A program made the translations under genes and the position numbers. From assembly GCF_013377275.1 (NCBI RefSeq), contig NZ_CP016615.1, positions 1,250,830-1,314,829 of the forward strand: a stretch of 64,000 nt of DNA, in the 5' to 3' direction. Origin of the DNA: Vespertiliibacter pulmonis. Its GTDB lineage: Bacteria > Pseudomonadota > Gammaproteobacteria > Enterobacterales > Pasteurellaceae. Positions 35,714 to 45,921 of this stretch are shown piece by piece. The notes beneath the pieces are model-generated. The model searched no databases and was not told the DNA's origin. It saw only the letters and a program-made list of their open reading frames with translations. Within the stretch, counting starts at the first letter, position 1. Every line of letters starts with the position of its first letter.

Positions 35714-36751
35714 TTGAGTAAACGTCGATTAACACAGAACCAACAACGTAGAATTCATTCTAATCATCATAAAAAAATTAGTAAGAAAGAATTTGAGTGG
35801 CAAAATGAAATGCTAGGGGAGGTTCAGCAAGGCATTGTAGTCACTCGTCATGCAAAACATGCCGATGTGGAAACAGAGCAAGGAAAAATTTTTCGTTGTA
35901 ATTTACGCCGTACATTGAAAAATGTTGTGGTCGGTGATCACGTTTCTTGGCGGTTAGGTAGCGAGCAGTTACAAGGTATTAGTGGAGTTATTGAAGCAAT
36001 ATATCCTCGTAAAAATGAATTAAGCCGTCCTGATTATTATGATGGTATTAAGGTAATGGCGGCAAATATTGATCAAATTATTATTGTTTCGGCGGTATTA
36101 CCTCAGCTATCGTTAAATATTATTGATCGTTATTTAGTTATTTGTGAAATGGCAAATATTCCTGCATTGATTGTGCTAAATAAAATTGATTTGCTTGATA
36201 AATCTCAACGACAAGAGATTGATCAACAGTTACAGTTATATGAAAAAATTGGCTATAAAACACTCTGTTTATCGGCAGATACAGGGGAAAATATGGCAGA
36301 ATTAGACCGTTATTTATCAAGTGGAACGTCTATTTTTGTTGGGCAATCAGGGGTTGGGAAATCAAGTTTGATCAATCGCTTATTGCCTGATGTGGGCGCA
36401 CAAGTTGGTTCGGTGAGTGAAACTTCAGGGTTAGGGCAACATACAACAACAGCCTCTCATTTATATCATTTAAAGCAGGGAGGGAATTTAATTGACTCCC
36501 CAGGTATTCGTGAATTTGGTTTATGGCATTTAGCACCTTCTGACATTACTCAAGGTTATCGGGAATTTCAGCAAGTGCTAGGAACTTGTAAATTTAGAGA
36601 TTGTAAACATAAAGACGATCCTGGTTGTGCGATAAGACAAGCGGTCGAATGTGGAAAAATTAGTGCAATTCGTTTTGAGAATTATCACCGTTTAGTTGAA
36701 AGCCGTGAAGAGATGAAGAGCCAACGGCATTTTCGCCAAGAAGAAAAATAA
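35714..36751 (+). CDS. rsgA: RsgA, ribosome small-subunit GTPase
   Basis: Circularly permuted GTPase in late 30S maturation. 345 residues. The N-terminal OB fold follows a basic tail ([20 protein letters not shown]); NKIDLLD is the permuted G4, P-loop [10 protein letters not shown] and G3 DSPG follow, then the zinc motif [14 protein letters not shown]. The start is a TTG at 35714, with taagaga upstream and homology to the usual AKRKLTQNQ start; no ATG fits. It follows the ssrA terminator. Confidence 0.94.
   Translation: MSKRRLTQNQQRRIHSNHHKKISKKEFEWQNEMLGEVQQGIVVTRHAKHADVETEQGKIFRCNLRRTLKNVVVGDHVSWRLGSEQLQGISGVIEAIYPRKNELSRPDYYDGIKVMAANIDQIIIVSAVLPQLSLNIIDRYLVICEMANIPALIVLNKIDLLDKSQRQEIDQQLQLYEKIGYKTLCLSADTGENMAELDRYLSSGTSIFVGQSGVGKSSLINRLLPDVGAQVGSVSETSGLGQHTTTASHLYHLKQGGNLIDSPGIREFGLWHLAPSDITQGYREFQQVLGTCKFRDCKHKDDPGCAIRQAVECGKISAIRFENYHRLVESREEMKSQRHFRQEEK
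36637..36645 (+). repeat. uptake signal within rsgA
   Basis: Exact copy just after the zinc-motif codons. Confidence 0.85.
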
Positions 36752-36759
36752 CATGGTAT

Positions 36760-36774
36760 TGAGAATTATTATTA
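36760..36774. promoter_or_regulatory. Fur-like box upstream of the sit/yfe operon
   Basis: TGAGAAT-T-ATTATTA, 12 of 14 matches to the 7-1-7 Fur consensus TGATAAT-N-ATTATCA. It ends one base before the -35 element. Confidence 0.7.
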
Positions 36775-36775
36775 T

Positions 36776-36803
36776 TTGACAAGTGTGGCGATTTGTGTAG
36801 AAT
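36776..36803 (+). promoter_or_regulatory. promoter of the sit/yfe operon
   Basis: -35 TTGACA (36776-36781), 16-base spacer, -10 TAGAAT (36798-36803). The metal-repressor box lies directly upstream, so repressor binding would block polymerase. Confidence 0.75.
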
Positions 36804-36844
36804 CACCAGTGCGAAAGACCGTAAAAATTTTAAGGAGATTAAAT

Positions 36845-37723
36845 ATGAAAAAAGTTGTCGCGCTATTAACAACACTTGTTGCTGTAAGTTTTCCAGTAAT
36901 GGCAAAGCCATTTAAAGTCGTTACTACGTTTACTGTTATTCAAGATATTGCTCAAAATGTGGCTGGCGATAAAGCCGTTGTAGAGTCTATTACTAAGCCT
37001 GGCGCAGAAATTCACGATTACCAACCTACGCCAAAAGATATTGTTAAGGCACAATCGGCAGATTTGGTATTGTGGAATGGAATGAATTTAGAGCGTTGGT
37101 TTGAGCGTTTCTTTACTCAAGTGAAAGATAAACCAGCCGTTGTTGTAACCGAAGGCATTACCCCAATTTCTATTTATGAAGGACCTTATAAAGGTAGTCC
37201 AAATCCTCATGCGTGGATGTCGCCTAAAAATGGTTTAATTTATATTGAAAATATCCGTAAAGCATTGGTACAGTATGATCCTGAAAATGCGGAAAGTTAT
37301 AATGCAAATGCAAAGGCATACGCTGATAAAATTATGGCGTTAGATGAACCACTTCGTGCTCGTCTGGCTAATGTGCCAGAAGCACAACGTTGGTTAGTGA
37401 CTAGTGAAGGTGCTTTTAGTTACTTAGCAAATGATTATGGTTTCAAAGAACTTTATTTATGGCCAATCAATGCAGATTCACAAGGTACGCCAAAACAGAT
37501 TCGTAATGTAATCAACCAAGTGCGTAAACATAATATCCCAGTGGTATTTAGCGAAAGTACTATTTCTGATAAGCCTGCAAAACAAGTAGCTAAAGAAACG
37601 AAAGCACAATATGGTGGCGTGCTTTATGTTGATTCTCTTTCAACTAAAGATGGCCCTGTTCCTACTTATATTGATTTATTGAATACGACTGTATCTACTA
37701 TTGTAAAAGGATTTAAACAATAA
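36845..37723 (+). CDS. sitA: SitA/YfeA-type Mn/Fe-binding protein
   Basis: Periplasmic receptor of a manganese/iron ABC transporter, cluster A-1. 292 residues from ATG 36845 (SD aaggag); the longer frame from 36776 would overlap the promoter. Signal peptide of about 20 residues ending SFPVMAKP. Metal-ligand contexts typical of the family are EIHDYQPTPKD, GSPNPHAWMSPKN, SEGAFSYLANDYGF and YVDSL. First of four genes (binding protein, ATPase, two permeases). Regulation by Fur or a related metal regulator is suggested by the box at 36760. Named after Sit; yfeA is an equal alternative. Confidence 0.9.
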   Translation: MKKVVALLTTLVAVSFPVMAKPFKVVTTFTVIQDIAQNVAGDKAVVESITKPGAEIHDYQPTPKDIVKAQSADLVLWNGMNLERWFERFFTQVKDKPAVVVTEGITPISIYEGPYKGSPNPHAWMSPKNGLIYIENIRKALVQYDPENAESYNANAKAYADKIMALDEPLRARLANVPEAQRWLVTSEGAFSYLANDYGFKELYLWPINADSQGTPKQIRNVINQVRKHNIPVVFSESTISDKPAKQVAKETKAQYGGVLYVDSLSTKDGPVPTYIDLLNTTVSTIVKGFKQ

Positions 37724-37733
37724 GGTTTAACTA

Positions 37734-38510
37734 ATGATAAAGACTCACACAAGTTCCCTCTCAGTTAAAAATGTGTCTGTGCGATATAATAATGGGCATA
37801 TTGCACTTAACGATGTTAATTTTTCATTGAAAGGAGGCACTATATGTGCCTTATTAGGGGTGAATGGTAGTGGCAAATCGACTTTATTTAAAAGTATTAT
37901 GGGGCTGATTAAGCCTCAAGGAACTATTCAAATTGCAGGAATGCCTGTAAATAAGGCATTAAAATGTAATTTGATTGCTTATGTTCCTCAAAGCGAAGAA
38001 GTAGACTGGCAGTTTCCTGTATCTGTTTATGATGTTGTGATGATGGGGCGTTATGGTTATATGAATTTTTTGCGTATTCCAACTGCCGTAGATAAGCAAA
38101 AAGTACGAGATGCGATGGAACGTGTGGGTGTTGCTCATTTAAGCGGGCGACAAATTGGTGAACTTTCTGGCGGGCAGAAAAAACGTGTTTTTCTTGCCCG
38201 TGCTTTAGCACAAGAAAGCCAAATTATTTTGCTTGATGAACCTTTTACTGGGGTTGATGTTAGTACAGAAAATACGATTATAGCTTTGTTAAAACAGCTA
38301 CGAGATGAAGGTCATTTAATTTTAGTTTCGACTCATAATTTAGGGACTGTACCAACTTTCTGTGATCAAGCTGTGATGATCAATCGTACAGTACTGGCTT
38401 TTGGCTCAATAGAAACTACCTTTACTCAAGAAAATTTAGAGCGTGTTTTTGGCGGTGTTTTACGTCACCAATATCAACTTGATAAAAAGGAGCAAGGGCA
38501 TAATGCTTGA
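37734..38510 (+). CDS. sitB: SitB/YfeB-type ATPase
   Basis: ABC ATPase of the Mn/Fe importer, 258 residues. Walker [10 protein letters not shown] near residue 42, signature [28 protein letters not shown] including Walker B, and switch His in VSTHNL. ATG follows sitA by ten bases. The 3' end overlaps sitC by eight bases. Cytosolic, paired with SitC/SitD. Confidence 0.93.
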   Translation: MIKTHTSSLSVKNVSVRYNNGHIALNDVNFSLKGGTICALLGVNGSGKSTLFKSIMGLIKPQGTIQIAGMPVNKALKCNLIAYVPQSEEVDWQFPVSVYDVVMMGRYGYMNFLRIPTAVDKQKVRDAMERVGVAHLSGRQIGELSGGQKKRVFLARALAQESQIILLDEPFTGVDVSTENTIIALLKQLRDEGHLILVSTHNLGTVPTFCDQAVMINRTVLAFGSIETTFTQENLERVFGGVLRHQYQLDKKEQGHNA

Positions 38511-39390
38511 AATTTTGCTTGAACCCTTCTCATATGATTATATGGTTAAAGCCATTGTTGCAAGCGGTGCGATTGGTGCCGTTTGTGCTTTTCTTTCTGC
38601 GTATTTAATGTTGAAAGGGTGGTCATTGATCGGTGATGCACTTTCTCATGCTGTTGTACCAGGTGTAGCGTTAGCCTATGCCTTTTCGTTACCTTATGCA
38701 TTAGGGGCTTTTTTTTCAGGGTTATTTGCGACTATTGCAATTTTAGCTGTGAAATCACTCTCGAAATTAAAAGAAGATGCCGTAATTGGCTTTATTTTTA
38801 CAACTTTTTTTGCATTGGGGTTACTAATTATTTCCATCAACCCAACATCGGTTGATGTGCAATCCATTATTTTAGGTAATATTTTAGGTATTGCTGATGA
38901 AGATATGGTGCAAGTCGCCATTATTTTAGGTATTTCATTACTTTTACTACTTATTTATTGGAAAGATCTCTTATTAGTTTTTTTCGATGAAATTCAGGCA
39001 AAATCTGTAGGTATTTCCCCTCTTAAATTTAAAATTCTCTTTTTTACTTTATTAAGTGCTTGTGTTGTAACTGCATTACAGAGTGTCGGTGCAATTTTGG
39101 TAATAGCCATGGTAATAACACCTGGAGCAACCGCTTATTTATTAACCGATCGTTTCGGAGTTCTACTGGTAATTTCTATTGCGTTAGGCAGTATTACTGG
39201 AGCAGTAGGGGCATACCTAAGCTATTTTGCTGATGGAGCTACGGGTGGTTTTATCGTGTCATTGCAAACAGTTATTTTTCTGCTCGCATTTTTCTTTGCA
39301 CCAAAATATGGTGTTATACCACGCAAATTGGCAGTAGCAAAATTATCTGTAAGTCAAACCGCTTGTAAGCAGGAGCCAGAGAATGATTGA
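38503..39390 (+). CDS. sitC: SitC/YfeC-type permease
   Basis: Inner-membrane permease, 295 residues, about eight spans. The start at 38503 ([14 protein letters not shown]) has AAGGAGC upstream; the longer reading from 38443 overlaps sitB by 68 bases and is rejected. [24 protein letters not shown] near residue 40 is the conserved block of cluster A-1 permeases. The stop overlaps sitD by eight bases. An uptake-signal core lies in the 3' end at 39358. Confidence 0.92.
   Translation: MLEILLEPFSYDYMVKAIVASGAIGAVCAFLSAYLMLKGWSLIGDALSHAVVPGVALAYAFSLPYALGAFFSGLFATIAILAVKSLSKLKEDAVIGFIFTTFFALGLLIISINPTSVDVQSIILGNILGIADEDMVQVAIILGISLLLLLIYWKDLLLVFFDEIQAKSVGISPLKFKILFFTLLSACVVTALQSVGAILVIAMVITPGATAYLLTDRFGVLLVISIALGSITGAVGAYLSYFADGATGGFIVSLQTVIFLLAFFFAPKYGVIPRKLAVAKLSVSQTACKQEPEND
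39358..39366 (-). repeat. uptake signal at the 3' end of sitC
   Basis: ACCGCTTGT encoding part of the C-terminal QTACKQE tail. Confidence 0.85.
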
Positions 39391-40210
39391 TTCTGTATTA
39401 GCGTGGTTTACTGAACCATTTATTTACCCTTTTATGCAACAAGCATTGATTATTGCTCCGATTGTTGCCATTGTTTGTGCGACATTATCCTGTTATTTAG
39501 TATTGAAAGGTTGGTCCTTAATGGGGGATGCAATTTCCCACGCCGTATTACCTGGTATTGTCATTGCTCATCTGTTAGCTATACCTCTTGCTATTGGTGC
39601 TTTTGTTTCAGGTATTTTCTGTACCATTGCGGTTGGGTATTTGAAAGACAATAGTCGGATTAAAGAAGATACAGTAATGGGGATCGTTTTTTCAGGAATG
39701 TTTGCGTTCGGTTTGGTCCTTTTTACTAAAGTTGAAACGGATCAGCATTTAATGCATATTCTTTTTGGTGATATTTTAGGTATTACACAGCAAGAATTTT
39801 ATCAAACATTGTGGATCTCATTATTTGCTTTTGGGCTAATTTTATTAAAGCGAAAAGATTTTTTACTCTATTGTTTTGATCCAATCCATACACGTACCGT
39901 TGGGTTAAATATAAAATTATTACATTATGGTTTGTTGGTCATTTTGGCATTAGTCATTATTAGTGCGATGCAGGTTGTTGGTGTAATTTTAGTTGTAGCA
40001 ATGTTGATTAGTCCTGGTATTACAGGCTATATGTTAGCAAAACGTTTTGACAGAATGTTGCTTATTGCCATTATAACTTCGGTGAGTAGTGCTATTTTGG
40101 GGGTATTATTTAGTTTTCACTTTAATGTGGCAACAGGACCTTGTATTGTGCTTTTACAAGCGGTCTTTTTTCTTACGAGTTTTGCAATAAGTAAATTTAA
40201 AACACGATAA
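39383..40210 (+). CDS. sitD: SitD/YfeD-type permease
   Basis: Second permease of the transporter, 275 residues, homologous to SitC (VLKGWSLMGDAISHAVLPGIVIAH near residue 41). Two permeases suggest a heterodimer, as in Sit and Yfe. Overlaps sitC by eight bases. An uptake signal lies near the 3' end. No strong terminator was seen in the 127 bases to the convergent hmu ATPase. Confidence 0.92.
   Translation: MIDSVLAWFTEPFIYPFMQQALIIAPIVAIVCATLSCYLVLKGWSLMGDAISHAVLPGIVIAHLLAIPLAIGAFVSGIFCTIAVGYLKDNSRIKEDTVMGIVFSGMFAFGLVLFTKVETDQHLMHILFGDILGITQQEFYQTLWISLFAFGLILLKRKDFLLYCFDPIHTRTVGLNIKLLHYGLLVILALVIISAMQVVGVILVVAMLISPGITGYMLAKRFDRMLLIAIITSVSSAILGVLFSFHFNVATGPCIVLLQAVFFLTSFAISKFKTR
40156..40164 (+). 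repeat. uptake signal within sitD
   Basis: Exact copy encoding part of LLQAVFFLT near the C-terminus. Confidence 0.85.
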
Positions 40211-40337
40211 AGATAGCACTATATTTTAAATTTTCCCTTTATGAATTATTAACGGTTTATCTTTTGCTCCATTTTAGAAGAAATATTTCATATAAAGGGG
40301 ATAAAAATTGTAAGTTTATACACTAAATGCGTGGAGA

Positions 40338-41138
40338 TTACCGTTTAAAAATAATTTGTGGTGTTTGTGTTAGGGCGTGCGATTGAATTTCAATATCAGC
40401 GTTATACCAACGACAAATTATTTCTTTAGTTAAAATGTCTTTTGCACGTCCTTGAGCTTGCAGTTGCTGATCTGCTAACAGCACAATGTGATCGCCATAA
40501 AGCGAGGCTAAATTAAGATCGTGTAGAACACAGCAAACAGTAAGTCCACGTTGTTCGCAAAGTTGATGAATTAAGCGTAGACACTGTTGTTGGTGGCGTA
40601 AGTCAAAGGCAGAAGTTGGTTCATCTAAAAAGAGTAATTTACCATTCATATCTTCCCCCCATAGTTGGAGCAGAGAACGAGCTAGCTGAACTCTTTGTTG
40701 TTCGCCGCCCGAGAGCTGGCGATAAGTTTTATCTTTTAATGGTTCACAGTCAGTGAGAGCGATTACTTCAGGTAAGTATTTCTCAATTTCTTGAGAACGG
40801 CGATGATATCCCCCCATTCTAATGACTTCTTCTACTGAAAAAGGGAAATTGAGCTGGCTATGTTGTCGCATTACAGCCCGTTGTTTAGCAAGCTCTTTGG
40901 CTTCATAGTGTGTAATAGGTTTACCATGAAAATGGCATTCTCCGCCTGTTTGTTTTAAATAGCCCGATAGAATGCGTAATAATGTGGATTTTCCCGCTCC
41001 ATTTGGGCCAATCAGCATAGTAATTTTACCTTGAGGTAACGTTAGGCTGATATCATTAAGCAACGTTTTACCTTGCCGTTGAAAATGTAATTGATGTGAG
41101 TGTAATAGAGGAATTGTTTGTTCCATTATGTTATCCAT
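40338..41138 (-). CDS. hmuV: HmuV-type hemin ABC ATPase
   Basis: ATPase of a heme importer, 266 residues. Walker A GPNGAGKST near residue 38, signature LSGGEQQRVQLARSLLQL followed by LLFLDEPTSAFD, switch His in VLHDLNLASLYGD. The insert with LWGEDMNG between signature and Walker B is typical of HmuV. Six bases separate it from hmuU. The start is ATG 41138; a later Met5 is possible. Confidence 0.88.
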   Translation of the reverse strand: MDNIMEQTIPLLHSHQLHFQRQGKTLLNDISLTLPQGKITMLIGPNGAGKSTLLRILSGYLKQTGGECHFHGKPITHYEAKELAKQRAVMRQHSQLNFPFSVEEVIRMGGYHRRSQEIEKYLPEVIALTDCEPLKDKTYRQLSGGEQQRVQLARSLLQLWGEDMNGKLLFLDEPTSAFDLRHQQQCLRLIHQLCEQRGLTVCCVLHDLNLASLYGDHIVLLADQQLQAQGRAKDILTKEIICRWYNADIEIQSHALTQTPQIIFKR

Positions 41139-41144
41139 TTGTAG

Positions 41145-42131
41145 TTATTTCTCACCATCACGATAGCGAATGACAAGCCATAAAAAGTAAGGTGCACCAA
41201 TAAAACTAGTAATCATACCAACAGGGAGTTCAGCTGGAGATACTGCTGTTCTCGCAATAGTATCTGCGACTAAAAGCAAAATTGCACCACAAAGTGCTGA
41301 AGCAGGTAAAACCCAGCGATGATCTGCTCCAAATTTAAAGCGAACTAAATGGGGAATGACGAGCCCAATAAATCCGATAGCACCACTGACTGCTACTGCT
41401 GAACCTACCAATAATGCACCGAGTAGAATAAGTTGTTTTTTTAATCGAATGACATTGACACCGAGATAATGTGCTTCTTCATCACCAAGTTGCAGTAGAT
41501 TAAGTTTGTTCACTAAAGTCAATGAATAGCCTGCAGTGAAGAGAATAACGACACTGGCAATCAATACAGCTTGCCATTGTGCTTGCCCTAAGCTCCCCAT
41601 AGACCAAAGACTAAATTGGCGGAGCTGTTGATCGCTACTAATATAGGTGAGAATACCTACTGCAGAAAAGCAGATTGCATTCACCGCAATTCCTGCAAGT
41701 AATAGTTTATTGACCGAAGCTTGGGAGCGGTAGCTTAAAAAATAAATTAAGCTAGAAACGATAACGCTACCAATAAAAGCCGCAATCATTGTACTGTAAA
41801 GTGCAAATTCCACAGGAAGAATATTTGGCAATATTATTGAAATACCAACAGCGAGTGCAGCACCACTATTGACCCCAATTAATGCGGGATCAGCCATTGG
41901 ATTGTGAAATAGACCCTGGAATAATGTGCCAGACATCGCTAATGCTAAGCCAACGATAACAGCGAGTAAAATTCGTGGTAAGCGTATATTGAGCCAAATT
42001 TGCCATTGATTATTATCAATAGATGTTTGCCATAGATCTTGCCAAGTTAAAGATAACGCCCCAATATTTGAGGCAATTAACATCGTAATGATTAACAGCA
42101 GTAAAAGCCCGATGAGCCAGCGTGATTTCAT
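41145..42131 (-). CDS. hmuU: HmuU-type hemin permease (FecCD family)
   Basis: FecCD-family permease, 328 residues, about ten spans. Diagnostic blocks are WLNIRLPRILLAVIVGLALAMSGTLFQGLFHNPMADPALIGVNSGAAL and IGFIGLVIPHLVRFKFGADHRWVLPASAL. The start shares a base with the hmuT stop (42131), so they are coupled. Heme rather than siderophore is inferred from the type of binding protein upstream. Confidence 0.88.
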   Translation of the reverse strand: MKSRWLIGLLLLLIITMLIASNIGALSLTWQDLWQTSIDNNQWQIWLNIRLPRILLAVIVGLALAMSGTLFQGLFHNPMADPALIGVNSGAALAVGISIILPNILPVEFALYSTMIAAFIGSVIVSSLIYFLSYRSQASVNKLLLAGIAVNAICFSAVGILTYISSDQQLRQFSLWSMGSLGQAQWQAVLIASVVILFTAGYSLTLVNKLNLLQLGDEEAHYLGVNVIRLKKQLILLGALLVGSAVAVSGAIGFIGLVIPHLVRFKFGADHRWVLPASALCGAILLLVADTIARTAVSPAELPVGMITSFIGAPYFLWLVIRYRDGEK

Positions 42132-42970
42132 TATAGTTGGCTCGCTTTTTCAACGGCTTGACGCATTTTTTGTAATTCAGCAGGGATTGTTAATCCGAAA
42201 GCTAAAAATGCAATATCATCAACGACGACAGCTTGTTTTTTCTTCCCAGCATTTGTATACGCAATGCCGGGGAGTTCCCATAATTTATCAATAGAGCCTA
42301 AATCTTTAATACTTAGAGAGCTAATGACAATTAAATCTGGGTTGGCAGCGATTATGCCTTCTTGTGAGATAGGGACATAGCGAACTGAGCTACTCATTGC
42401 ATTTTTTGCGCCAACTAATTTAATCGCTGTATCAGGTGCTGTATTACTACCTGCCACCATTTGGCTTGTGCCTGAACGACTTAAAATAAAGAGAACTTTT
42501 ACATCTTTAGGCGAATTATCAATAGCATTGATTTCGTTGACAAATTTATCCGCTAAAGTGACCGCTTGTTGTTCTTTTCCAACTAATTTACCGACAGTTT
42601 TAATTTTCTCTACCACGCTTTCAACGGTGTATTGTAATGGAACGTGATCAACGTTAACACCAGCGGCTTTTACTTGTTCTAACACTACGGTTGGTTGAGC
42701 TGCTTGTGTTGCAATAATACGAGTAGGTTTAAGGGCTAAAATTCCTTCCGTGTTGAGATTACGCATATAGCCAACATCGGGTAATTTTTTAGCTTGTTCA
42801 GGAATAATGCTCGTACTGTCCCGACCAATGAGATCTTTTTCAGCGTTAAGTGCATAAATAATTTCGGTAACATCACCACCGATACTTAAAATACGTTCTT
42901 GTGCCATTAACGATCCACTTGTAAATAGTAGGCAAGTGGAAAGATATTTAAACATATGGGTTAATTTCAT
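42131..42970 (-). CDS. hmuT: HmuT-type periplasmic hemin-binding protein
   Basis: Receptor of the importer, 279 residues, signal peptide ending SGSLMA near residue 23. RILSIGGDVTEIIYAL, GRDSTSIIPEQAKKLPDVGYMRNLNTEGILALKPTRIIAT and SRSGTSQMVAGSNTAPDTAI are characteristic of the ShuT/HmuT clade. No TonB-dependent heme receptor is beside it, so it would draw on a receptor elsewhere. Promoter with a perfect Fur box lies at 43012-43039. Confidence 0.88.
   Translation of the reverse strand: MKLTHMFKYLSTCLLFTSGSLMAQERILSIGGDVTEIIYALNAEKDLIGRDSTSIIPEQAKKLPDVGYMRNLNTEGILALKPTRIIATQAAQPTVVLEQVKAAGVNVDHVPLQYTVESVVEKIKTVGKLVGKEQQAVTLADKFVNEINAIDNSPKDVKVLFILSRSGTSQMVAGSNTAPDTAIKLVGAKNAMSSSVRYVPISQEGIIAANPDLIVISSLSIKDLGSIDKLWELPGIAYTNAGKKKQAVVVDDIAFLAFGLTIPAELQKMRQAVEKASQL
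42561..42569 (-). repeat. uptake signal within hmuT
   Basis: ACCGCTTGT on the plus strand, mid-gene. Confidence 0.85.
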
Positions 42971-43011
42971 TCGGTTTTCCTTTTTATTACCTGAACTTAA
43001 AATTAGCGATT

Positions 43012-43039
43012 ATTCTACATATATGATAATAATTATCAA
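43012..43039 (-). promoter_or_regulatory. hmuTUV promoter with perfect Fur box
   Basis: On the minus strand -35 TTGATA (43034-43039), 16-base spacer and -10 TAGAAT (43012-43017). The 15-base dyad TGATAAT-A-ATTATCA at 43024-43038 matches all 14 positions of the 7-1-7 Fur consensus and covers the -35 and part of the spacer, the arrangement for iron repression. Confidence 0.85.
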
Positions 43040-43160
43040 TAACTTATACGCATTATTTTAAAGGGAGGAAGAATAAGATTATTTTGTCTCATGAATTGCT
43101 ATTTCAGCGGAAATCGCTAGAATTGAAAGGTCTTCTCATGAAAGAAATTAGGAAATTTGA

Positions 43161-43913
43161 ATGTCGAAACAGAACAAATATCGCCATTTTAGCTTTTTAG
43201 GCGTTTGGTTGGCGATTGGTTTAATTTTATCCGCTTTTATTCTTGGCTATCAATTTAAAAACTTTCAGCAAACTGGCGTAATTACTGTAAAAGGGTTAGC
43301 AGAAGCTGAGTATAAAGCTACATTGGGTACTTGGCAGGTAACGATTAGTGCTAGAGGGCAAACTTATAATGAGGCAATGCAGAATAATCAGCAAAATCTC
43401 AATATCGCCATGGATTTCTTGAATAAACAAGGTTTTGCAACGGAAGATTATCAAATTGCTAATTTATCTGTAGATGAATATCGTGAGTATTATGTTGATG
43501 AACATGGTAAAGACCGCTCTCGTCAAAATGGTTTTAGCGCTACTCGTTCTATCAATATATCCAGTAAAAATTTAACCAAACTTCAAAATGCGTTAGTGGC
43601 TATTCAGCTATTGCGAGCAGAAAATCAAAATATTGATTTTGATCGCCCAAATTATTATTTGGAAAATTTAGAAAAAATTAAACGTGAATTGATCGCTAAA
43701 GCAACTCAAGATGCTTATATTCGTGCAGAAGAGTTTGCTAAAACAAGCAACGTAAAGGTTGGGGTATTAAAATCGGCGTCACAAGGTTCGTTCGATATTC
43801 AATCAAGTACGCCAAGCAGCGAAGATAATAGTGATTATGGTGGTAGCTATGATACATCGACGATTGATAAAAAAGTACGTTTAGTGGTTACAATTCAATA
43901 TACGATAAATTAA
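43161..43913 (+). CDS. SIMPL-domain (DUF541) envelope protein
   Basis: 250-residue protein with an N-terminal signal anchor (about 10-32, FLGVWLAIGLILSAFILGY) and a SIMPL/DUF541 domain: GVITVKGLAEAEYKATLGTWQVTISARG near residue 40 and ATQDAYIRAEEFAKTSNVKVGVLKSA near 182. Probably periplasmic and anchored. Family function is poorly defined (oxidative stress or membrane roles reported for relatives). The acidic Ser-rich loop PSSEDNSDYGGSYDTS is near the end. Separate from pheA by 51 bases. Confidence 0.85.
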   Translation: MSKQNKYRHFSFLGVWLAIGLILSAFILGYQFKNFQQTGVITVKGLAEAEYKATLGTWQVTISARGQTYNEAMQNNQQNLNIAMDFLNKQGFATEDYQIANLSVDEYREYYVDEHGKDRSRQNGFSATRSINISSKNLTKLQNALVAIQLLRAENQNIDFDRPNYYLENLEKIKRELIAKATQDAYIRAEEFAKTSNVKVGVLKSASQGSFDIQSSTPSSEDNSDYGGSYDTSTIDKKVRLVVTIQYTIN

Positions 43914-43964
43914 ACGGGATTTTGCCTAAGATAAGGCAGTATAAATGAAAATAAGGAAGCGGTA

Positions 43965-45119
43965 ATGTCTTTAGATCTTTCAGAAATTCGCCAACAAATT
44001 ACACAAATTGATCGCCATTTATTGAAACTGTTGTCGCAACGACATAATCTCGCATTTGATGTAGTACGTAGCAAAGAAATTAACCAGAAACCTTTGCGTG
44101 ATATTGATCGTGAAAAGGCATTATTATTAGAGTTAGTCAATTTTGCAGAAGCTGAAAATTATCAGCTTGACCCCCAATATATTACCCAAATTTTCCAACG
44201 TATTATTGAAGATTCTGTATTAACACAGCAGGCTTATTTACAAAATAAGTTAAATACAGTGAAGCCACAAATTTCAGTAGCTTTTTTAGGAATGAGAGGG
44301 TCTTATTCACATTTAGCCTCTCGGCAATTTACAAAAAAACAAGCGAACGGTTTTCGTGAGTTGAGTTGCTGTTCATTTAATGAGGTCTTTGAAAAAGTAC
44401 AGAATGGTGAGGCGGATTATGGCGTATTGCCATTAGAAAATACGACATCAGGATCAATCAATGAGGTGTATGATTTATTGCAACATACGGATCTTACGTT
44501 AGTTGGAGAATTAGCTTATCCCATTAAGCATTGCCTACTTGGCACACAGAGTATCAAACTTGATGAGATTGATACTATTTATACACATTCTCAACCCGCC
44601 CAACAGTGTAACCAATTTCTGAATTCATTGGATAAAGTGCATATTAAGTATTGTGAGAGTAGTTCCCACGCAATGGAAATGGTTTCTCGTTTAAATGAAC
44701 CGAATATAGTGGCTTTAGGAAACGAAGAGGGCGGAAAATTATATGGGCTAAATGTTTTGCAAAGTGATATTGCTAATCAGCAACACAATCTTACTCGTTT
44801 TATTGTTGTGGCCAAAGAATCTGTGCAAGTTTCACCTCAAGTTCAAACGAAAACATTATTGTTAATGACGACAAGTCAGCAGGCTGGGGCATTGGTTGAT
44901 GCGTTAATTGTGTTTAAACAGTTTGGTATCAGAATGATAAAATTAGAATCTCGCCCCATTTATGGTAAACCCTGGGAAGAGATGTTCTATGTTGAATTAG
45001 AGGCAAATATTCATCAGGAAAGTACTCAAAAAGCTTTAGTCAATTTAGAACAAGTAGCCAGTTATCTCAAAGTGTTGGGCTGTTATCCAAGTGAGATTAT
45101 TGAACCTGTAAAATTGTAG
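43965..45119 (+). CDS. pheA: Chorismate mutase / prephenate dehydratase
   Basis: Bifunctional P-protein for phenylalanine synthesis, 384 residues. Chorismate mutase domain (about 1-90, starting [32 protein letters not shown]), prephenate dehydratase (about 103-285, with [16 protein letters not shown]), and ACT regulatory domain (about 298-380) with [10 protein letters not shown] and [17 protein letters not shown], the Phe-binding motifs. No leader peptide with Phe codons was visible upstream, unlike E. coli pheA. Confidence 0.95.
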   Translation: MSLDLSEIRQQITQIDRHLLKLLSQRHNLAFDVVRSKEINQKPLRDIDREKALLLELVNFAEAENYQLDPQYITQIFQRIIEDSVLTQQAYLQNKLNTVKPQISVAFLGMRGSYSHLASRQFTKKQANGFRELSCCSFNEVFEKVQNGEADYGVLPLENTTSGSINEVYDLLQHTDLTLVGELAYPIKHCLLGTQSIKLDEIDTIYTHSQPAQQCNQFLNSLDKVHIKYCESSSHAMEMVSRLNEPNIVALGNEEGGKLYGLNVLQSDIANQQHNLTRFIVVAKESVQVSPQVQTKTLLLMTTSQQAGALVDALIVFKQFGIRMIKLESRPIYGKPWEEMFYVELEANIHQESTQKALVNLEQVASYLKVLGCYPSEIIEPVKL

Positions 45120-45163
45120 AGATTTGCAATAAATTGAGAGATCAAACCGCTTGAGTATTTTAA

Positions 45164-45835
45164 ATGAAATTTAAACCTTTTTCTCGTGAGACTGCGAAGC
45201 CTAGAACACAAAGAGTATCAAAACCTAAACAGAAATTAACGTTGGCAGAAACAATTATTGTACTATTTAATAAGCCCTACAATGTTTTGACTCAATTTAC
45301 TGATGAACATAATCGCCAAACGTTAAAAATGTTCATACCGATACCAAATATTTATCCTGTTGGGCGATTAGATCGAGATAGTGAAGGTCTGCTATTACTC
45401 ACAAATAATGGTGAAATTCAACATCGTTTAGCAACCCCTAAATTTGAAAAAGAGAAAACCTATTGGGTGCAAGTTGAGGGCGATCCACAGCCAGAAGATC
45501 TGGAAAAATTAGCTAAAGGTGTTGAGCTTAAAGATGGGCTAACTAAGCCTGCTAAAGTGAAAAAAATCGCTACACCTAATTTTTTATGGGCAACTGCCCC
45601 GAAAATCCGAGAAAGAAAAACCATACCGACTTCTTGGATAGAGTTGAAAATTAGCGAGGGGAAAAATCGTCAGGTGCGTAGAATGACCGCCCATATTGGT
45701 TTTCCAACACTACGGCTTATCCGTGTTGGTATTGGTGATGTTAAATTGGAAAATTTAGCACCGGGTGAATACCGAGTCTTATCAGATATGGAAAAAACAT
45801 CGTTTTTTAACATTCAGAGAGATAACAAGCGGTAA
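45164..45835 (+). CDS. rluE: 23S rRNA pseudouridine synthase RluE
   Basis: RsuA-family synthase without S4 domain, 223 residues, as for RluE (position 2457 of E. coli 23S rRNA). The start has a basic tail, then [16 protein letters not shown] near residue 34, catalytic [17 protein letters not shown] near 66, and [24 protein letters not shown]. Weak SD; no other ATG fits. An uptake signal covers the last codons at 45825. Confidence 0.9.
   Translation: MKFKPFSRETAKPRTQRVSKPKQKLTLAETIIVLFNKPYNVLTQFTDEHNRQTLKMFIPIPNIYPVGRLDRDSEGLLLLTNNGEIQHRLATPKFEKEKTYWVQVEGDPQPEDLEKLAKGVELKDGLTKPAKVKKIATPNFLWATAPKIRERKTIPTSWIELKISEGKNRQVRRMTAHIGFPTLRLIRVGIGDVKLENLAPGEYRVLSDMEKTSFFNIQRDNKR
45825..45833 (+). repeat. 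extended uptake signal after rluE
   Basis: ACAAGCGGT followed by AAGATTTT and then ATTTTTGCAAATT, the full core-plus-tract form. Confidence 0.9.
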
Positions 45836-45921
45836 GATTTTGAGAATTTTTGCAAATTCGTCAGGCTTTTATAAGTGAAAAAAGGTAAAATGAATATAAT
45901 TTTGATGATGGAGATTTTATT

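Noticed and set aside
43914-43964. Phe leader peptide and attenuator before pheA
   Set aside because: The 51-base gap has no Phe-rich ORF or terminator stem.
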